The notes under the pieces are model-generated. The model ran no database searches, was not told where the DNA came from, and was given only the letters and a program-made list of their open reading frames with translations. A stretch of 64,000 bases of DNA. It comes from Ambrosia x helenae. Its lineage: Eukaryota; Streptophyta; Magnoliopsida; Asterales; Asteraceae. Shown in pieces: positions 22,599 through 33,268 of this stretch (its first letter is position 1; each line of letters opens with the position of its first letter). A program made the translations under genes and the position numbers. The stretch covers positions 30,588,102 to 30,652,101 of the forward strand of contig CM061224.1 in NCBI GenBank assembly GCA_030844895.1. The letters are read 5' to 3'.

Positions 22599-24964
22599 TC
22601 AAAGAAAGACATTTTCATCGGTGCTTTTCATTCCACGAAATTTGAATGAAGAAATTGGCTCATCTGTTTCGTTTGTTGATCGAATATAACTGTAGCACAT
22701 TGCCCCTGATAATGTTCCTGTTATCGGCCCAATGATATACACCCATAGACCCTTATAGTTGTTACTAGCCAATGCTGGTCCGATGGTGCGTGCTGGGTTC
22801 ATTGATCCTCCGGATACCGGCCTGCAAATTAGATAGCATTAAGCTTTTATAGTTGGAAAAACAATTAATTTGCATAGAAGTATTTAGAATGCCAAGTTTA
22901 CCCTGCTAAGATCGAAGTAATGCATACTGCTGATCCTACTGCCATGCCTGCTAACTCTCCTACCTGCAGACATTTTTTAGTCTTTCTTTTCGTCAAATAG
23001 CATATTATGCTTTAGCATTATAGTTTTTCTTGAAACGTAAAACGGGCTTAGGGTTCTTAGACCGAGTGTAGTGGTCTAACGCCCCACGCCAAATCAACAT
23101 AGACGGACGCCAAACACTGCGTCAAGGCATCTGAAGGGGGCGCCAAACGAGGGGGCCGGGTGCCAAAGGAATAACAGGCGTGACTCGTGAGGGGGCAAGG
23201 GAAAATAGGGTCCACCAATGCAGCCAATCACTAATTTCTTAATTTTATTTATTTATTTATTCATTCATCTAGTTATACCACTACATTCCCGTGAAGGTGT
23301 AAGTTAGTTAAACCCCAATGGCATCTACGTGGCAATGACGTGACACTAACTTTAGCAATTTTTAGTTAATTCTCTAAATATTGTCTTACGGCTTTAGAAT
23401 CTGTGGCCACAGCTGAAGTGACAAACATCATCGCGAAAGTTACAATAATTTCCATGATCAGAGCTTGTAAGTCTGTCCCTGAAGGTGTGGTTGTGCCCAA
23501 ATGTTTTATTGGTTGTAACATTATCTGTAGGGCAAACGAAGCCGATATGGATCCGATGAACTGTGCGGCAACATATATAGGGACCTGCAGAGATAAATAG
23601 ACTCAACCATGAAAAAATTGATACGTCGTACATGTTGGGTAACAAGTCAAAATAAGAATTTAGTTACAACATTTAATTGTGTTGATATAAAAATTTTAAA
23701 TTTTTATTAATAACTTATATATCAAGTATAATTACCAAAGCTAAATTACTATACTACTACTAATGTCTTTCTTTTTTAAATAAGCTGATTTAAGATGCTG
23801 TACTAATTGAAATACACTTTGGTAGACTTTTAGTTATATTAACCCATATGACCTCTAAGCTCTTTTGCCATTTTTTCGGTCAAGTGACCACCCTACAAAT
23901 TATTTTTTATACATTGTAGCTATATAACCCAAACTCGAGCGATGCTGTGATTTTTCACAGTAACCCCTATAAATAATATTCGTTATAGATAAAATAAAAA
24001 ATGATTCATGATGGAGTGATTAGACCTGTGTTACCTCCATGACCATGCATCAACTTGTAGGGTTTGAACTAAGATGCATTTGGTAACCGATACATTTTAT
24101 TACTAGATTGTTATGAAAATATGAATTCTACTCGCACAGAATTATGTGACCTAACTCGATCCGAGCCAAAAATTATGTAAGTCGAGTTGATAGCTAGACG
24201 TCTAAGCACTATTTTTTTTGGTAGACTAGTGAAAGAAAATCATGAGTTTGTCACTAAACATTAAACACAAACCAACTCTACACATTGAAGTGAGGGTCCA
24301 TGCATTAATCTAGCTAGAAAATAACTGAAGATATGTAGAGCGTCAACTACTAATTAATAGTACCTACACATGTCCAGATTTTTATGGTATGGTTCTCATG
24401 GTATCAAGGACTCAAGGTTAATTACATCCATATTGCGTTAACCACATATGATTTCATTCATGATTGGAATTGTTTTAGATGCCAACATAACATGTTCAAG
24501 TAGTTTTTGGTCTAGTCTAGTCTAGTCAAGTACCTGAATCCAAGGAAAATGTCTAACACTTGCAAACGCAAGTGTGACCGCAGGGTTCATGTGCGCACCA
24601 GATATATGTCCAACCGCATAGATCATGACAGTCACAATGAGCCCACCCGCAACCGAAGCTCCAAGTTGTGACACCTTGTGTTCATCACTTTTGGTAAGTG
24701 CTGCTGATCCACATGTGACAAACACCAACATGAATGTAGGAACAACTTCAGCCAACACCTGTTTACAAATCATCATGATATCATCAGGATTACAATATAT
24801 ACAAAAATATTAACACCGTCGAAATTGTATTTTACCTTTCGGGAAAAACCAGGAGGGTAGTAAACTTTAGATGATCTAGACTCTTTGTTGTGGTTGTTTT
24901 CTGGTGTTTGTATTTTGATGACGGGTAACTCATGTCCGCCATCACTAGATAGCGTTTTTGACAT
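22599..24964 (-). CDS. NIP2-1: NIP2/Lsi1-like aquaporin (silicon channel type), five exons
   Basis: A predicted 277-residue membrane channel of the NOD26-like family, subgroup III, whose known members carry silicic acid and other metalloids into plant cells. Exons on the minus strand: 24964-24836, 24758-24534, 23584-23390, 22963-22902, 22821-22599 (129, 225, 195, 62 and 223 bp; total 834 bp including TGA). All introns are GT-AG and phases match. Both NPA motifs are intact (residues 101-103 and 212-214), separated by 108 residues, the spacing reported for silicon-permeable NIPs. The aromatic/arginine filter positions read G81, S200, G209, R215, the GSGR signature of this subgroup. Motifs include GLIVTVMIYAVGHISGAHMN and VGELAGMAVGSAVCITSILA. 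The start is the first Met of a 43-residue hydrophilic N terminus. No lesion seen. The exact paralogue number is a guess. Confidence 0.93.
23064..23289. mobile_element. MITE in intron 3 of the NIP gene
   Basis: Terminal inverted repeats GAGTGTAGTGGTCTAAC (left) and GAATGTAGTGGTATAAC (minus strand, right) enclose a GC-rich interior unlike the AT-rich intron. A fragment of what may be the same family lies at 14000-14084. No clear TSD, so the superfamily is uncertain. Confidence 0.5.
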
Positions 24965-25025
24965 GGTTACAGAGGTATACTGGTTGAACTGAATTGTTTT
25001 GATAGTTGAATTAATTTCAAGTGTC

Positions 25026-25033
25026 CTTATATA
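25026..25033 (-). promoter_or_regulatory. TATA box of the NIP gene
   Basis: TATATAAG on the minus strand, about 65 bases upstream of the ATG, inside otherwise plain AT-rich promoter DNA. This implies a short 5' leader of roughly 35 bases. The region up to 25432 holds no gene; 25078-25092 is a poly-A run. Confidence 0.55.
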
Positions 25034-25431
25034 AAAAAAAAATCTGGAACTATTATTGGATGAATAGTGGCTCTTTCAAAAAAAAAAAAAAATTATATAA
25101 TTTCTTTATCAAATGTTATATGTCATGGGGTTCTATTCTTTTTTGGTTGGCATGTGTGTTTTCACTAACCACCATTTGATGCCAAAATACAATTGAGTGA
25201 GTGTTGTCTTTATCATCATTGTCATCCTTTTCTTCCTTTATTTTATGTGGTCACAAAAAAAATATAAATAAAGTAGTGTGTATATAGTATAACAGCTAAA
25301 AAGCTTGATAGTTACGAATGTAAGCTATATGATAGTATTCGCAAGAAAAATGGTTAATGACATCTTAGATTCATTTTTATAAAACATACAGGGGAAATAG
25401 TAGTCTAGTTATAAAGCGGCAGTGTCTGATT

Positions 25432-27383
25432 GTACCCGGGGCCGAACGTTTCAACTTTCATTTTATTAAGATATATTGATGTTTGCGGGAAGATGATTTT
25501 TGTTACATTCTCAATGCTTTTTATGAGAATGGTCATATTAGCAATGGATGTAGCTCTACTTTTATCACTCTGATTCCCTAGGTGGATAGTCCGATCTCAC
25601 TTAGAGAGTATCACCCCATTACTCTCATTGGTATTATTAGTAAGGTTATATCGAAGGCGTTGGCTGAAAGACCGAAGAAGGTTTTGCCTTATGTTATATC
25701 AGAATCTCAATCAACGTTATTAAAGAATAGGTTTATCTTGGATGGGCCATTGATGGTGAATAAAATTTCAACGTGGCCGAAGTAGAAGAGGATCTTGGCA
25801 TTTATTTTAAAAATAGATTTTGAAAAGGCCTATGATAATGTTAATTGGACCTTTTTATTATCTATTCTATTTCAAATGGGGTTCCCGGACAGGTGGGTTG
25901 ATTGGGTGAAAGGTATTTTGATATCTGGTAGAGCCGCGATATTGGTTAACGGGTCACCTACGTTCGAATTTAACTCTCAAAAAAGGTCTTAGATAAGGTG
26001 ACCCACTCTCGCCTTTTTTTTGTAGTTATGGAGGCATTGTCGTGTATGATTGCTAAAGCTGTAGCTGAGGGGGAATTTCTAGGGATTAAGTTTCAGAAAG
26101 AAGGGTGGATGCTGTCGCACCTGTTTCTATGCGGATGATACTCTGATTTTGGAAAGGGAGAGAGTAATAATGTGAAGAAATTGGCGACGCTTCTTAGATG
26201 GTTTTATCTGTGCGCTCAGGGCTTAAAATAAACTTGAATAAATCAAATTTCTTTAATTGGTATGAATGATGAAGACGATCAGGAAACTACTGTGTCGTTG
26301 GGGTGTAAGAGAGGAGGTATGCCTTTTGAATATTTGGGTATACTGGTGGGGGTGAATATAAGGAGAGTTTGTTATTGGAACAAGGTTACTGAGGATTTTG
26401 AGAAAAGGTTGTCGGGTGGAAAGCCAAAACGCTTTCAATTGGAGGTCGCGTAACGCTCATCAAGTCGGTTTTATATAGTCTCCTGATATATTATTTTTTA
26501 CTTTACAAGGCCTCGGTAGGAGTTATAAAGACTTTGGAAAAGATAATGAAGAGATTTTTGTGGTTCTGCAATTCAAATAATCAAAAAATCCATTGGATTT
26601 CTTGGGATCGGTGATGGCTCCGAAGCAGATGGGAGGTCTTGGTATAGCTAAACTTGAATATGTGAATGATGCTCTTCTATTTAAATGGGGATCTGGATTT
26701 CGTCTCAATCAAGGAGGTCTGTGGCGGGAGCTCATATCTATTATTCATACATCTCAATCACGGGTGTTTTCTGTTCCAGTTAGCTCTCAATTGAATGGAA
26801 ATTGGAAGGCGATAGTTAAGAATATAGATTCCCTAGCTGTGAACAATCGGCCTTTATACTGTAATTCCAAAGCGATTGTGGGTGATGGTTTAAATGTGAG
26901 ATTTTGGTTGGATACATGGTTACTAGACGACCCACTATACATCAAATGACGGAACTTATTTAATATGGAGAAGAAAAAATTCTGCCTTGTTGCAGATAGA
27001 TTGGGAAGCCGAGGACAGTTGTGGTATGTTAGGCGAGAACATTTTTTAGAACCCATGACTATACTGTGTAGTCGCGAGTTTGGAGAGTTGTTAACACTAG
27101 TGTGCTTTAGATGGTTCGAAGACAGGCTGATGACTCTTGGCTTTGGAATTCGGGAAACAAAGTCGTGCCATCAGTGAAAGATATTAGGCCGGCAATTATA
27201 GAGGGAGTGTAGCAGCTGCAGCAGCCTTTTGTGATAAAATGGATCAGGTGGGTCCCTTTGAAATGTAATATCGTGGCGTGGAGAGCGCAGATGGAGTGCC
27301 TACAGGTTAAAGCGGAGTTGGTCAAACGTAACGTGTATATAAAAGACCCGACATGCTCTATTTGTGGAGGCGGAAATGAGACA
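25432..27383 (+). pseudogene. L1-type LINE ORF2 remnant (reverse transcriptase), 5' part
   Basis: A degenerate LINE reverse transcriptase. The frame from about 25432 reads PGAERFNFHFIK and GHISNGCSSTFITLIP, then (25582 on) SLREYHPITLIGIISKVISK, KIDFEKAYDNVNWTFLLSIL (the first catalytic aspartate block), and FYADDTL near 26128-26147 (the YADD box). It ends in the zf-RVT region, with WVPLKCNIVAWRAQMECLQV followed by a cysteine motif (CSICGGGNETC). Several nonsense and frameshift changes interrupt it. The endonuclease half is missing, so it is 5'-truncated. It is split at 27383 by the gypsy element. Confidence 0.85.
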
Positions 27384-28582
27384 TGTCACACCCTCAAATT
27401 CCACGTGCGGGGTTTTACCGCGAGGCGCGTGACACACCAGGATCTCAGTCAACGATCACAATAAACATACAACAAACATGCATTCATATATATTTTTAAA
27501 ATCAAAATATCATGCTTTGAGCCGTAAACCAGCAGCGGAAGCATTTCTTGTTTACAACCAAAAGACATATCATTGTTTACAAAACATTGTTTAATATGCT
27601 TCAAAATGTTAGACGCTGTGCATGACTCCGTGCGCCTAGCCCATTGACTGCTACCTTAGCGACCTGAGAAAACATGCCAAAAATGTCAACATATAATGCT
27701 GGTGAGTTCACAGGTTTTCTTTTATAAAGTGTTGTTATAAGTTCGGTAAGATCATCTCCGTTACTACTATGTTATGAAAACGTTAGCTAGACGTTAAGTG
27801 TTGCTACTACTACGGTTGGGAATCCATTACTAAACCGGTATAAGTGTTGAAGCCAGCCCAGACGGACGGGATTACCGATGCCTCGGTAACCCCCAAAGTG
27901 TTAGAGACAATATGCACCCGCCCGGCTCCCAGCCGTCGGGTGGGGTTTGTAAGGCCCAATAGATCTATCCACATTTCCCCCGTTGTGCATCCCCGCACAT
28001 TCATGGTTCCCCCTGGGACTTTCTGTAAAAGCCGCATAGTACGTGAAATAACCATAGTATAACATGATCTATGATGAGTAATCAAAATAAGTAGCATGTT
28101 TCTCCCCCGAAAGCAAAACGGTAAAAGTGGGGCTGTGACACTCACCTCGGTTTGCGTTACTTGAAAACAGTTAAGTAATTATGCTATGATAGCCCCAAAT
28201 AGCGGCGACCTATCATAAGATGTGTATAAGTATCCAGACTAATAACCCGTGGGTCAACTAGTCCCCGAATGTCCAGACCGTGACCATAAACGTTTGAAAA
28301 CATCTTTAACTGTTAAACCGACCGTGCCAGACAGGACCCGACATCCCATTGGCGACCCGACATCCCACGTGTTAGGTAAATACAAGACATCATGCAACAT
28401 ATGCAATTAAACACTTAATACGTGCAATAGTTCACCTAGTCTAGCATAATGTCCGATTAACGCGTAAACAGGTCCGAACACGTGTTACTACGTCATTGGG
28501 TGTATCCCGGGGTTCCTATCATGTTCCTAGGCGTCAAATCGTGTTCCGGGATGTTAGAATATACATACAGCAGCATTATACG

Positions 28583-28800
28583 CGATTAGGAATCAAACTA
28601 GCATTTAGGATTGTAATCACTAGTAAAAGTAGCATTTAGGATTGTAATCACTAGTAAAAGTAGCATTTAGGAAATCAAACTAGCATTTAGGATTGTAATC
28701 ACTAGTAAAAGTAGCATTTAGGAATCAAACTAGCATTTAGGATTGTAATCACTAGTAAAAGTAGCATCTAGGAATCAAACTAGCATTTAGGGTTGTACTC
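28583..28800 (-). repeat. Tandem repeat array in the type-A 3' LTR
   Basis: Units built from GGAATCAAACTAGCATTTAG and GATTGTAATCACTAGTAAAA repeat about five times with a period that varies between roughly 32 and 52 bases. The same array is present in the 5' LTR (36842-37060) with a few base differences. Confidence 0.85.
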
Positions 28801-28811
28801 GCTAGTGTTTG

Positions 28812-28898
28812 GGGCGAATAGGATTGTATTCGCCTGAACATTAGGCGATTAGGGGCCTACTCGCATGAAGCCTCATGCGAATAGGATCCTACTCGCCT
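28812..28898. repeat. Short-word cassette downstream of TATA (type-A 3' LTR)
   Basis: GGGCGAATAGGAT, TTAGGCGATTAGG and complements (TATTCGCC, CCTACTCGC), about 0.8 kb downstream of the TATA box on the minus strand. Confidence 0.75.
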
Positions 28899-29711
28899 CT
28901 GCAGTTCTGAAGTGCATTTTCGCGCGCCGAACACTCCAAATCAGATCCGAAACATGTAAAAACACCCAATATCAAAACTAAACTATTAACCAAGCCTTTC
29001 CAAGCAAAAACCCCCAATTTATCTCTGTTCTAACGGGCTCGGTGCGATTATTTCCAAAAATGGCAAATACTAGGTTTCATTAACTAACCTTATCTTTCCC
29101 TATATGGAAACAATCAGATTTCATCTCCTACAAGTTGCAATTCATCATCTCTATGTTATATCATCATCCTAGCATGATTTCTAACCATAAACAAGCAATG
29201 AATCACATCATAACATCCTATTCTTCAAGAATATACCAAATGGGTCAAAATGCATACTTGCACCTAAACATCATAACAAGGGTTTAAACTCATAGATAAT
29301 CATCCTAACAACACCTACCCATCAGAAGTACAACAAATTCATGGAAACATTCATGTTATAATCACCAACAATCATCATATGCACAAATACTTCACATATA
29401 GCAAGTATTATGGTGTAGACTTGTTTTAGAACTCTTTTCAAAGGGTTTTAAAGACACAAACTTAGCAAAACAAGGTCTGGACTTTTGGGGAAGCAAAACA
29501 ACAACTTTACAAAGGTGTAGGATGAAGAACACACCTTGGATTTTATCAAAGAAGGGTGTATAAGCTTGGTGATGGTGTGTTTTGAGGCAAAGCAAGTTCC
29601 AGAGGTGTTTCAAGGTGTGTGGGAGGCTTAGGATCAGTTAGGGTTGCACAAATGGTGTTTGGGGAGTCAAGGGTTCTATTTATAGGTGTTTTGACCCGTG
29701 TTCAGCAGTAT

Positions 29712-29850
29712 AGGCGAGTAGCAGATCCATTCAGGCGATTGGGGCTCCTACTCGCCTCTATTCAGGCGAGTAGGGCCCCTACTCGCCCCAACCTCAGCAT
29801 ACTCGCCTCTGATATAGGTGATTAGGGGTCTCCCAAGCTCCTAATCGCCT
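29712..29850. repeat. Short-word cassette upstream of TATA (type-A 3' LTR)
   Basis: GGCGAGTAG, GGCGATTGGGG, CCTACTCGCC and CCTAATCGCC in both orientations, ending about 28 bases from the minus-strand TATA box at 29678-29684. Confidence 0.75.
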
Positions 29851-30209
29851 CTGTGATGCTGGAACGGGTTTTTGGCGCGTTAAACACTATTTTAACATAT
29901 ATAAATACGTATTCACATACCGATAAGTCACATAATGATTTCAAACATATAATGCACGATAACTAACACGTTTACATCCGTTCACCAATTCCCGGGACTC
30001 GAGACTCATGTGTGCGTTAAACCCGGCGATTCCACGAATCACCAATCCTTGTACACATGGTTATGGATCGACTCCCGATGATTCCCGATGATTCCCAGAA
30101 TCATCATACCGACTCGACTGACCCCGTTAAGTACTTAATATGCATGACTCGCTAAGGTAGACTTACTAGTTTAGTCAACGTTACTAACCTGAGTTTGCCG
30201 GGTGTCACA

Positions 30210-30338
30210 TCATCCCCCTGTTGAAAGAATTTTCGTCCCGAAAATTGCCCAAGGCCAAAAAGGAAGAGACGAAAGAGAAGAAAAATTTTCCGGTTGCCAC
30301 ATCATCCCCCTGTTGAAAGGAATCTCGACCCGAGATTC
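30210..30338 (-). promoter_or_regulatory. Duplicated hairpin plus polypurine-tract module (11.1 kb element)
   Basis: Same layout as at 19405-19546. On the minus strand: hairpin GAATCTCG-loop-CGAGATTC (30320-30338) and a polypurine tract; then hairpin AATTTTCG-GGA-CGAAAATT (30228-30246) and a second tract (CAGGGGGATGATG) touching the LTR start. Stem sequences match those of the other gypsy copy; loops and tract bases differ slightly. Confidence 0.7.
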
Positions 30339-31770
30339 ATTCAGCTTCAGCAGAGACATGCCTTGATTCGAACGCGCGTTTAGGAAATAAATGGGGATAC
30401 TTAGCCTTCATTTGATCTTCCCGTTCCCACGTGAACTCCGGTCCACGATTTGAGTTCCAACGGACTTTAACAATGCGGATTTTACTCCGGCGAAGGCTAC
30501 GGATTTTATAGTCAAGAATTTCAACCGGTTCCTCCACAATACGCAGACGATCATCCACCTTGATCTCTTCGAGAGGAACAACCAAAGATTCATCCGCCAA
30601 ACACTTCTTCAGATTAGAGACATGGAAGACATTATGAACATTACTGAGTTCAGCTGGCAGATCAAGCCTGTATGCTACCGGTCCAATCCGTTCCAGAATT
30701 GCGAACGGTCCCACATACCGAGGATTCAATTTGCCCCGCTTCCCAAAACGTATAACGCCCTTCCACGGAGATACCTTCAACAAAACCCTGTCGCCAACCT
30801 CAAACTCCAAAGGCTTGCGACGACGATCGGCATAGCTCTTTTGACGGTCCCGAGCTGCTGCCATGCGGTTACGGATTTGTACGATCTTCTCGGAAGTCTC
30901 GTACACAAGTTCCGGGCCGGTGAGTTGACTCTCACCCACCTCGGCCCAACAAAGAGGAGACTGGCATTTCCGCCCGTAAAGAGCCTCGAACGGAGCTGCC
31001 TTGATGCTAGAATGGTAACTATTGTTGTAGGAGAATTCCACCAACGGTAGATGACTCTCCCACCCCTTGCCAAAGTCGATCACACATGCCCGGAGCATGT
31101 ATTCTAGTGTTTGGATTGTCCGCTCACTTTGACCGTCAGTTTGCGGATGATAGGCTGTGCTCATGTCTAACTGAGTACCCAGAGCCTTATGCAAGGATTT
31201 CCAGAAGTTAGAGGCGAACCGAGGATCACGATCAGAAATAATAGAGACAGGCACCCCGTGCCGAGAGACCACTTCCTTGAGATATAACCGTGCCAGACGC
31301 TCGAGGCCATCGGTTTCTTTGATGGCGAGGAAGTGCGCAGACTTTGTCAACCTATCAACAATCACCCAGATCATGTCACAACCACTGGGCGATTTCGGGA
31401 GTTTGGTCACAAAGTCCATCGTAATCCGCTCCCATTTCCACTCGGGAATTTCAGGCTGTTGCAGAAGGCCGGATGGCTTTTGATATTCGATCTTGACCTT
31501 GGCACAGGTCAAGCACTTGCTCACGTACGAAGCCACGTCCGCCTTCATGTTCGGCCACCAATAAAGTATCTTTAGGTCTTGATACATCTTATCGGAGCCA
31601 GGGTGAATAGAGTACCGGGACTTGTGAGCTTCATCAAGGACGAGCTCCCGCAAGCCCCCAAATAAAGGGACCCAAATACGTTCAGCGAAATAATGTAGGC
31701 CATCGGACCTGAGTTCAAGGTGGCTATCAGCACCATGCATGGTTTCAGCTTTAAGGTTTTCCTCCCTCAA
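30337..31770 (-). pseudogene. gypsy integrase with C-terminal chromodomain
   Basis: This 477-codon open frame is the integrase part of the 11.1 kb element. It has a zinc-binding region (HPGSDKMYQDLKILYWWPNM, then CLTCAKVK), catalytic residues in MDFVTKLPKS, SDRDPRF and DGQSERT, a GPY/F-like segment (RYVGPFAILERIGPVAYRL), and a chromodomain-like end (VRWNSNRGPEFTWER). The integrase inserts the cDNA into host DNA, and the chromodomain is thought to steer it to heterochromatin. The frame itself is intact but is cut off from RT-RNase H by a frameshift near 31795-31800. Confidence 0.92.
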
Positions 31771-33050
31771 AGCTTCTTGCTGCGCCGAACGGATTCGATG
31801 CCGGAATGGATGGTGAGCTGAAGAGCTCGAACACGACGAGGTTTAGCCGTTTCCTTCCTGCTCAAGGCATCTGCGACCACATTCGCCTTGCCAGGATGGT
31901 ATTTAATAGCGCACTCGTAATCATTAAGAAGCTCAACCCAACGACGCTGTCTTATATTCAACACCTTCTGATCAAAGATATGCTGGAGGCTCTTGTGATC
32001 GATGTAGATGGTGCACTTGGTACCGTATAAGTAATGCCTCCAAATCTTTAAAGCAAAGACTACAGCACCCAATTCCAGATCATGGGTGGGGTAGTTTTTC
32101 TCATGAACTTTGAGCTGACGAGAAGCATAGGCGATGACCTTCTCGCGCTGCATCAGTACACAACCGAGACCCCGGATGGAAGCGTCACAATAAACCACAA
32201 AATCGTCCGTGCCCTCAGGCAAGGACAAGATAGGAGCAGAACAGAGTTTAGCCTTTAACATCTGGAAGGCCGACTCCTGCGAATCACCCCAGTCGAACTT
32301 CTTGTCCTTCTGGGTAAGCGAGGTGAGGGGTTGAGCGATCTTCGAAAACCCCTCGATAAAACGACGATAATAACCTGCAAGGCCTAGGAATTGCCGCACC
32401 TCAGATGGCGTCTTTGGTGCTTCCCAGTCTTTAATGGCCTCAATCTTAGCTGAGTCAACGTGAATTCCTTTCTCATTAACTACATGACCAAGGAACTGGA
32501 CTTCACGCAACCAGAAGCTACACTTAGAAAACTTGGCGTACAACTGTTCCCGCCTTAGGAGTTCCAAAACAAGACGCAAGTGTTCCTGGTGGTCCACCTC
32601 GTTCTTGGAATAGACTAGAATATCATCAATGAAGACAATCACGAACTTATCAAGATAAGGCTTACAAACACGGTTCATCAAATCCATAAAAATGGCCGGT
32701 GCATTGGTGAGACCAAAAGGCATGACCAAGAATTCGAAATGGCCATAGCGAGTTCGAAAGGCGGTCTTCGGAATGTCAGCTTCTTGGACCCTCAACTGAT
32801 GGTACCCCGATCTCAAATCGATCTTCGAATAGAAACTAGAACCCTGAAGTTGGTCGAATAAGTCATCGATGCGAGGAAGAGGATAACGATTCTTGATGGT
32901 AACCTTGTTCAATTCCCGGTAGTTGATACACATCCGTAGGCTTCCGTCCTTCTTCTTGACAAACAAAATAGGGGCTCCCCACGGGGACGAACTAGGTCGG
33001 ATGAAACCCTTCTCTAACAGCTCCTGCAACTGGTTAGACAACTCCTGCAT
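31767..33050 (-). pseudogene. gypsy reverse transcriptase and RNase H
   Basis: A 427-codon frame with RT motifs (SSPWGAPILFVKKKDGSLRM, the catalytic FIDDILVYS box, FLGLAGYYRRFIEGFSKIA) and RNase H (VYCDASIRGLGCVLMQ, HDLELGAVVFALKIW, DHKSLQHIF). It ends in ESVRRSKKL after a frameshift that replaces the linker to integrase. Upstream, a 1-base deletion near 33140-33147 separates it from protease. Confidence 0.93.
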
Positions 33051-33268
33051 CTCGGGAGGTGCAAGACGATATGGGGCTCGGGCAATAGGGGCCGCACCTG
33101 GAGCAAGTTCAATACCGAATTCGACCTGACGATAAGGCGGAGACCAGGTAAGTCTTCAGGAAATACATCGGGAAAATCACGGACAACAGGAATATCTTCG
33201 ATCTTCTTCTCTTCCTCCGACGAAACCGAAACAAGTGCCAGAATGGCAGAATACCCCTTCCGAAGATA

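Larger units (their letters stand above)
27384..30209 (-). mobile_element. 3' LTR (type A) of the 11.1 kb gypsy element
   Basis: TGTGACACC...GGGTGTGACA on the minus strand. TATAAAT lies at 29678-29684 (minus). A block shared with type-B LTRs lies near 27921-28020. Confidence 0.95.

Noticed and set aside
23403..23600. Plus-strand frame across NIP exon 3
   Set aside because: The minus strand encodes the aquaporin with conserved motifs; the plus frame is a shadow.
28583..28800. CRISPR-like regularly spaced repeats
   Set aside because: Repeats and spacers are both repeated, the array lies inside a plant LTR and is copied in the other LTR; there are no cas genes and the DNA is eukaryotic.
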